Source: Pseudomonadota bacterium (GTDB taxonomy: Bacteria > Pseudomonadota > Alphaproteobacteria > Rhizobiales > Methyloligellaceae). Taken from it: a stretch of 9,904 bases of DNA. The translations under genes were made by a program, and so were the position numbers. The notes below the pieces were generated by a model, which was not told where the DNA came from, made no database searches, and worked only from the letters and a program-made list of their open reading frames with translations. Below are positions 5,692-9,904 of the stretch, piece after piece; position 1 is the stretch's first letter, and every line of letters begins with the position of its first letter. The stretch lies in the NCBI GenBank assembly GCA_022567275.1, contig JADFHH010000033.1, forward strand, positions 1-9,904, written 5' to 3'.

Positions 5692-7365
5692 TTACCGGTT
5701 GTGGATTTCACCGATGGTCGTGTAGGCGGAGATCAGCTCAACGCTTGAGCGAACATCAACCACCACGCTGTCCTTTTCCGCCAGCGCGCGCGCTATGACG
5801 TCGTCGATATCGCTCTCGCTATCGATTTTTAGTCCTTTGGCACCAAGGCTTTCCGCCCATTTCACGAAATCGGGTTGCGTCAGTGAGGTCGCCTCGCCGC
5901 GGCCGGGATACTCCCGTTCCTGGTGCTGGCGGATCGTTCCATAGCTGCCATTGTTGGATACGAATATCTTCACCGGCACGTTGTGCCGAACCGCTGTCGC
6001 CAGTTCGCTGCCGGTCATCAGCGCGCCGCCGTCACCAACGAAACAGAGCACCTGCCGGTCCGGAAAGCGTAGACCGGCGGCCACCGCACCGGGCACGCCC
6101 ATGCCCATCGCGCCACCAACGGCGCCGAGCAGCAGAGAATTGCGCCCCCACGGCCAATGCCGGTGGACCCAGCTGCTGAAGTTGCCCGCATCGGTGACGA
6201 TCACCGCATCTCCTTCGGCACGCCTGGCGAGCGCATGTACCAGAGCGCCGAAATCAATGCCGTCGGGAGCGTTGCGCGGAACATAGGCCGCGAGATCAAC
6301 CGCGCGCTCGTGCAGGGCATCGCGCCACTCGGCGCGCCTGGCTACGCGCGCCGCGGGTTGAGCTGCAAGACGTGTGAGAAACAGACCGGGATCGGCTGCA
6401 ATACCACACACCGTTTCAAACACACGGCCAAGTGCCTGCTGGTCGGGGTAGACATGCACCAAAGGCTGATCGGGCCTCGGCGCGCGCGGCAACAGATAGT
6501 TTTGCGTCGTCACGTCTGTAAGCCGCGTGCCGACAGCGATGATGAGATCCGATTCGCTCATGGCGTCGACCTGGGGACGCGGAATCTTGAACCCGAGATA
6601 GCCGGCAAAGCTCGGGTGGGAATTGTCCAGCACGTCTTGATGTTTGAAGGAGAGCGCGACCGGCAGCTCATGTGCCCCGGCGGCGCGGCGCAGCGCATCT
6701 CGGGATTGTTCATCGCGGATCGCACCGCCTGCAATGACCAGCGGGCGCGACGACTTCGCCAGAAGTGACATGACGGCATCAATATCGCTGGCGGAGGGCT
6801 TCGCTCTCGCCAGCGGCATGGCAGGCACGATATTTGCCGCAGTCTCGGCATGGAGCATGTCTTCCGGCAGTGAGATGACCACCGGCCCGGGCGTTCCGGA
6901 TTGGGCCATGTTGAAGGCGCGAGCGATCGTCTCGGGCAGCTTGCCGGGATGGCTCACTTCCCAGACGCCCTTGGCGATACCGGAAAACATTTTGCCATAG
7001 TCGACTTCCTGAAATGCGCCCCGGCCCTTGTCGGCGCGGGCAACCTGGCCAATCAGCAGCACCAGCGGGGCCGCGTCCTGCTCCGCCATGTGCACTGCAA
7101 TCGAGGCGTTTGTCGCGCCAGGCCCGCGGCTGACAATGACCACGCCAGGCCGCCCGGTGATTTTGGCGTCCGTGAGGGCCATGAATCCTGCGCCGCCCTC
7201 GTGCCGGCAGGTCACCAGATCAATTCCCTGCGCATCGGCCAGCGCGTCGAGGAGCGCCAGATAGCTTTCTCCGGGAACGCAAAAAATGCGATCGACCCCA
7301 TGGGCACCAAGACATTCGACCAAAAGGTTCGCCGCGCGTTGCTCCGAACCGTCATTGCCGCTCAC
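5692..7365 (-). CDS. ThDP-dependent acetolactate synthase-like enzyme (IlvB superfamily, substrate unassigned)
   Basis: Cytoplasmic ThDP enzyme of the AHAS/decarboxylase superfamily that makes or breaks C-C bonds next to a carbonyl, usually of 2-oxo acids. The product has 557 residues, standard length. Seen: an N-terminal pyrimidine-binding domain with the catalytic Glu in CRHEGGAGFMA (Glu56), then SRGPGATNASIAVHMAEQDA, and RGAFQEVDYGKMF, close to the AHAS 'AFQE.D' block. A middle domain is followed by the C-terminal ThDP-binding motif from GDGG (444) to SNNGSYGTIR (Asn471-Asn472), 28 residues that bind Mg and diphosphate. The start is the GTG at 7365, which overlaps the acyl-CoA dehydrogenase stop as GTGA. 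The open frame reaches back to 7548, but that part overlaps the dehydrogenase and has no family similarity. No regulatory small-subunit gene is nearby, so biosynthetic AHAS is unlikely. Confidence 0.9.
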   Translation of the reverse strand: MSGNDGSEQRAANLLVECLGAHGVDRIFCVPGESYLALLDALADAQGIDLVTCRHEGGAGFMALTDAKITGRPGVVIVSRGPGATNASIAVHMAEQDAAPLVLLIGQVARADKGRGAFQEVDYGKMFSGIAKGVWEVSHPGKLPETIARAFNMAQSGTPGPVVISLPEDMLHAETAANIVPAMPLARAKPSASDIDAVMSLLAKSSRPLVIAGGAIRDEQSRDALRRAAGAHELPVALSFKHQDVLDNSHPSFAGYLGFKIPRPQVDAMSESDLIIAVGTRLTDVTTQNYLLPRAPRPDQPLVHVYPDQQALGRVFETVCGIAADPGLFLTRLAAQPAARVARRAEWRDALHERAVDLAAYVPRNAPDGIDFGALVHALARRAEGDAVIVTDAGNFSSWVHRHWPWGRNSLLLGAVGGAMGMGVPGAVAAGLRFPDRQVLCFVGDGGALMTGSELATAVRHNVPVKIFVSNNGSYGTIRQHQEREYPGRGEATSLTQPDFVKWAESLGAKGLKIDSESDIDDVIARALAEKDSVVVDVRSSVELISAYTTIGEIHNR

Positions 7366-8516
7366 AGTGCGGCTTCTTTCATCATCTCGCGGGCGATGAT
7401 CAATTGCTGGATTTGCGAGGTGCCCTCGTACAGCCGGTAGACCCGGACATCCCGGTAGAAACGCTCGATTCCGTATTCGGCCATATAGCCCGCGCCGCCG
7501 TGGATCTGCACCGCACGGTCGGCGACGCGCCCCACCATCTCGGAACAATAATATTTGCAGATTGCCGCCAGCTTGGTGACATTCTCACCGGCATCCTTGC
7601 GCCGCGCCGCATCCAGCACCATCGACCTGGCCGCATACACCTCTGTCTCGCAATCCGCCAGCATCGCCTGTACGAGCTGGAATTCGGCGATCGGTTTGCC
7701 GAACTGCTTGCGCTCCATCGCATAGCGAAGACTATCGCGGATCAAACGTTCCGCATTGCCGACGCACATGCCCGATATGGTCAGCCGGCCGCGGTCCAGC
7801 ACCTTCATTGCGGTCTTGAAGCCCTGACCCTCCACACCGCCAATCACCGAGTCCGCGGGTATCCGGCAGTCCTCGAAGATCACGTCACACACATGGGCGC
7901 CCTGCTGGCCCATTTTTTTGTCCGGCGGTCCAAGCTTCAGACCGGGCGAATCCGCTTCGACCAGAAACGCGGAAATTCCCGAGGCGCCTTTTTTCTCCGG
8001 ATCGGTGCGGGCCATGACCGTGAACAGACCGGCACTGGGCGCATTGGTGATGAAACGCTTGGTGCCGTTGAGGATATATTCGTTGCCATCGATTTTCGCG
8101 GTCGTTCGCAGCGAAGCCGCATCGGAGCCCGAGTCCGGTTCGGTCAACGCGAACGACCCGATAATCTCGCCGCTCGCCAGTTTGGGAAGGTATTTGCGTT
8201 TCTGCTCGTCAGTGCCGTCCATCACGATGCCCTGGCTGCCGATCCCGGTATTGGTGCCGAATACCGAGCGGAAGGCCGGAGATGTGTGGCCAAGTTCGAA
8301 AATAATCCGGACCTCTTCCTCCACACTCAGTCCGAGACCGCCATAGCGCTCGGGAATCGACAAGCCGAACAGTCCCAACTCGCGCATATCGTTCACAACC
8401 GCGGCCGGGACCTGGTCTGATTCCGAAACCTCGGCCTCAAGCGGGATCAGGCGCTCCTCGACGAAGCGTCCAATCACATTCGTCAGTTGGGAAAATGTTT
8501 CCTGGTCCAATGCCAT
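7362..8516 (-). CDS. Acyl-CoA dehydrogenase (FAD-dependent)
   Basis: Flavoenzyme that introduces an alpha,beta double bond into an acyl-CoA and passes electrons to ETF. With the ATG at 8516 the product has 384 residues, the classic length. Seen: SFALTEPDSGSDAASL (121-136) and GTKRFITNA (151-159) for FAD and substrate binding, RKQFGKPIAEFQLVQ (269-283), and IHGGAGYMAEYGIERFYRDV (338-357). The catalytic base is in RLYEGTSQIQ (Glu364), the position used by MCAD, SCAD and similar enzymes. The start at 8516 is preferred because GGAGGGG lies eight bases upstream; an ATG at 8558 (398 residues) and a TTG at 8567 lack such a site. It overlaps the ThDP enzyme gene by four bases. Only 87 bases separate it from the IS end, so its native promoter may be lost or replaced. 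Chain-length preference cannot be read here. Confidence 0.95.
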   Translation of the reverse strand: MALDQETFSQLTNVIGRFVEERLIPLEAEVSESDQVPAAVVNDMRELGLFGLSIPERYGGLGLSVEEEVRIIFELGHTSPAFRSVFGTNTGIGSQGIVMDGTDEQKRKYLPKLASGEIIGSFALTEPDSGSDAASLRTTAKIDGNEYILNGTKRFITNAPSAGLFTVMARTDPEKKGASGISAFLVEADSPGLKLGPPDKKMGQQGAHVCDVIFEDCRIPADSVIGGVEGQGFKTAMKVLDRGRLTISGMCVGNAERLIRDSLRYAMERKQFGKPIAEFQLVQAMLADCETEVYAARSMVLDAARRKDAGENVTKLAAICKYYCSEMVGRVADRAVQIHGGAGYMAEYGIERFYRDVRVYRLYEGTSQIQQLIIAREMMKEAAL

Positions 8517-8603
8517 TCCGACGACCCCTCCAACACCGGCGCGCGTGCTTTCTGCCATGGAGAACAATGGGCATCCACGTGCGGACTATCTATTTCACCA
8601 TGC

Positions 8604-8617
8604 TGAGACCTCTGAAT
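8604..8617. repeat. Left terminal inverted repeat of the IS5-family element
   Basis: TGAGACCTCTGAAT, the exact reverse complement of 9786-9799. A further shared word, GGATTCC, lies inside both ends (8623-8629 here, 9767-9773 on the other side) but at different distances from the tips. The terminal repeat is therefore extended but imperfect. Confidence 0.9.
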
Positions 8618-8694
8618 TTCCCGGATTCCTTGCACATCCGCTCTTTTCCGGCGGGTGCGGGCGGCATGTTCGATCATTCCGGCCGGCAGTTTCG

Positions 8695-8712
8695 CCGGTT
8701 TCAACCGGTTTT
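8695..8712 (+). terminator. Weak terminator-like hairpin inside the IS end
   Basis: CCGGT-TTCA-ACCGG followed by TTTT on the plus strand, in the 137-bp non-coding stretch (8618-8754) between the transposase stop and the left repeat. Oriented this way it would stop transcripts entering the element from the dehydrogenase side. The stem is only five base pairs. Nothing else recognisable is seen in the stretch. Confidence 0.25.
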
Positions 8713-8754
8713 GCCTGATTTGGCTACGTCAAGACAGACTCCTCCCGTTGATTG

Positions 8755-9711
8755 TCACACAAGGCTCAAGCTGCGGCGCAGATTGTAGGCCGTGGCGAGG
8801 ATGAGAAAGTGGGTGGCGTTGCGCGCCTCGCCCCGGTAACGCGCCCGCGCCAATCCGTATGAGCGCTTGACGATGCCGAAAAACTGCTCAACCTGCGCGC
8901 GCGGCCCGGACACCGCCTTGTTGAACCAGACCTGCCAGTTCTTCAACGGCGTGTTCCTTGCCGCCTTGTGCATCAGACAGTCCTTGACGCCAAGCTCTTT
9001 CAGCCATTCGCGGTGCGCCTTCGAGCCATAGGCCTTGTCGCCGTAAGCCGCCCCTTCATCGCCGCAAATCAGCCCCCTGAAGGCCAAACTATCATGCAAT
9101 GCGGCGGTCGTCGTCAAAAGCCGCCGGATCAGACCCGAACCCTGATCGACCCCGATATGCATCTTGTAGCCGAAATAGCTCTTGCCATGCTTGCTGGTGA
9201 AGGTCGCGTCCGGATCAACCTTCGACACTTCGCCCTCCTTCATTGAAGGCCGCCGCACGCTCGCCTCGATAATGCTCGCATCCACAAGCGTGCCCTTCTT
9301 CACCATCAGCCCCTTGCCCTCAAGCTGCCGGTTCACTTCATCGAACAGCTCTTGCGCAAGCCCATGCTCACGCAGCAAATTACGGAACCGCACGAAGGTC
9401 GTCTCGTCCGGCGTCTCCTCATCCAGCGGAATGCCCGTGAACTTGCGGAACGAAAGCCGGTCGGCCAGCGCATCTTCAAGCCCAGGATCGGAAAGATCAT
9501 ACCACTGCGCCAGCAAAAGCGCCTTGAACAGGCAAAGCGGCGGATAGCCCGGCGCGCCACGGCGCGAATTGCTCAAGGGGTCAAGCAGGCGGTCAAGCCG
9601 CCGCCAGTCAATAAGCCCAAGCGTCCGCTCAAGCTTGTCCTCGCGCTTGCTGACCCTTTTGCGCAAAAGATGATCCACAAACCCAATCTGCCCGTAATGC
9701 CGTCGCGCCAT
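8755..9711 (-). CDS. IS5-family DDE transposase
   Basis: Catalyses cut and joining of the element at its inverted repeats. The product has 318 residues with the ATG at 9711, chosen because GGAGGG lies seven bases upstream. An in-frame ATG at 9726 would add MEGFD, but the ribosome binding sequence would then sit inside the gene. Seen: the N-terminal helix-rich region with LFKALLLAQWYDLSDPGLED, the first catalytic Asp in TLVDASII (Asp144), and the second in YGDKAYGS (Asp225). The Glu lies in RAQVEQFFGIVKRSYGL (Glu275) with the IS5-type R-x3-E-x6-K spacing exactly met. The frame is intact with all catalytic residues, so the transposase is probably active. Confidence 0.95.
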   Translation of the reverse strand: MARRHYGQIGFVDHLLRKRVSKREDKLERTLGLIDWRRLDRLLDPLSNSRRGAPGYPPLCLFKALLLAQWYDLSDPGLEDALADRLSFRKFTGIPLDEETPDETTFVRFRNLLREHGLAQELFDEVNRQLEGKGLMVKKGTLVDASIIEASVRRPSMKEGEVSKVDPDATFTSKHGKSYFGYKMHIGVDQGSGLIRRLLTTTAALHDSLAFRGLICGDEGAAYGDKAYGSKAHREWLKELGVKDCLMHKAARNTPLKNWQVWFNKAVSGPRAQVEQFFGIVKRSYGLARARYRGEARNATHFLILATAYNLRRSLSLV

Positions 9712-9785
9712 ATCAAAACCCTCCATAGAATCAATGACTTGATAGTAACATCATCGCTCTTGAAAGGGAATCCAAGGTTTCAATT

Positions 9786-9799
9786 ATTCAGAGGTCTCA
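9786..9799. repeat. Right terminal inverted repeat of the IS5-family element
   Basis: ATTCAGAGGTCTCA, the exact reverse complement of 8604-8617, 74 bases upstream of the preferred transposase start. The next base begins lemA-derived sequence. Confidence 0.9.
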
Positions 9800-9904
9800 A
9801 ACTGGTTGCGCTAAAAAATCGCTTCAAAAACGCCTTTGCACAGATCGAGGTGCAATTAAAACGGCGTTACGACCTGATACCAAATCTCGTCGAGACCGCC
9901 AAGG
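9800..9904 (+). pseudogene. lemA: lemA, 5' end lost at the IS insertion (continues beyond window)
   Basis: From codon 9802 the frame reads LVALKNRFKNAFAQ and then QIEVQLKRRYDLIPNLVE, the highly conserved first cytoplasm-facing block of LemA-family membrane proteins ('YN.LV.LRNRV.NA..QIDVQLKRRYDLIPNLVET'). An intact gene would have about 25 codons before this point, including the start and the N-terminal membrane helix with its IYN end. They are absent, because the IS tip lies directly against Leu. The frame stays open into the IS and could begin at a TTG at 9760, but that would not restore the membrane anchor. The 3' part lies outside the window. LemA proteins are membrane-anchored helical proteins of poorly defined function. 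Confidence 0.8.

Larger units (their letters stand above)
8604..9799 (-). mobile_element. Complete IS5-family insertion sequence, 1196 bp
   Basis: Bounded by perfect 14-bp terminal inverted repeats and carrying one intact transposase gene. The size, and a non-coding stretch of about 150 bp after the transposase stop, match the architecture of IS5 itself (1195 bp). No target duplication is visible: the left flank ends CCATGC and the right flank begins AACTGG, whereas IS5 elements normally duplicate 4 bp. On the right the element cuts into lemA. It is oriented in the same direction as the acyl-CoA dehydrogenase gene, so outward transcription from it could reach that gene. Confidence 0.88.

Noticed and set aside
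7366..7548. Possible 61-residue N-terminal extension of the ThDP enzyme
   Set aside because: Arg/Pro-rich sequence unlike the family and fully overlapping the dehydrogenase 3' end. The GTG at 7365 in a GTGA overlap gives the normal N-terminus.
7404..8420. Open frame of 338 codons on the plus strand opposite the acyl-CoA dehydrogenase
   Set aside because: Mirror image of a strongly conserved gene. The composition is that of an antisense frame.
8596..9807. Target-site duplication around the IS5-family element
   Set aside because: No direct repeat of 2-9 bases was found between the bases next to the two inverted repeats.
1..9904. CRISPR array, toxin-antitoxin pair or defence gene cluster
   Set aside because: No regularly spaced repeats and no reading frames of these families were seen in any gap.

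Overview
The window looks like chromosome from an alphaproteobacterium, probably a Rhizobiales-like heterotroph. The base composition is moderately GC-rich, GTG starts are common, and the families present (Dpp/Opp-type ABC transporter with an IclR regulator, acyl-CoA dehydrogenase, ThDP enzyme) are typical of metabolically versatile members of that class. This is a judgement from style, not a taxonomic identification.

Layout. (1) Positions 1-4112, minus strand: a peptide/opine/nickel-type (Dpp/Opp) ABC importer operon. In transcription order it holds a periplasmic substrate-binding protein (4112-2574), a strong intergenic RNA hairpin, a DppB-type permease (2490-1573), a DppC-type permease (1571-651) and a DppD-type ATPase that runs off the left edge (631-1). 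(2) Positions 4113-4391: a divergent regulatory region with two clear inverted repeats. (3) Positions 4392-5213, plus strand: an IclR-family regulator, probably controlling the importer. (4) Positions 5214-5691: a scar-like stretch with a long imperfect hairpin, several small palindromes and the N-terminal stub of a phage/island-type tyrosine recombinase. (5) Positions 5692-8516, minus strand: a translationally coupled pair, an acyl-CoA dehydrogenase followed by an acetolactate-synthase-like ThDP enzyme. (6) Positions 8604-9799: a complete IS5-family insertion sequence of 1196 bp with 14-bp perfect terminal inverted repeats. (7) Positions 9800-9904, plus strand: a lemA reading frame whose N-terminal part is missing, starting exactly at the IS end.

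How it fits together. The importer and IclR gene form a self-contained uptake and regulation unit with an unknown ligand. The dehydrogenase/ThDP pair looks like part of a catabolic pathway for an organic acid or acyl-CoA. It is bracketed by a truncated recombinase on one side and an IS-associated breakpoint on the other, so it may be a remnant of a larger cluster or a transferred islet. I see no clearly new defence or mobile system. The best leads are the hairpin-rich region at 5273-5456, the IS breakpoint in lemA, the unassigned ThDP enzyme, and unusual residues in the Q-loop and D-loop of the transporter ATPase.
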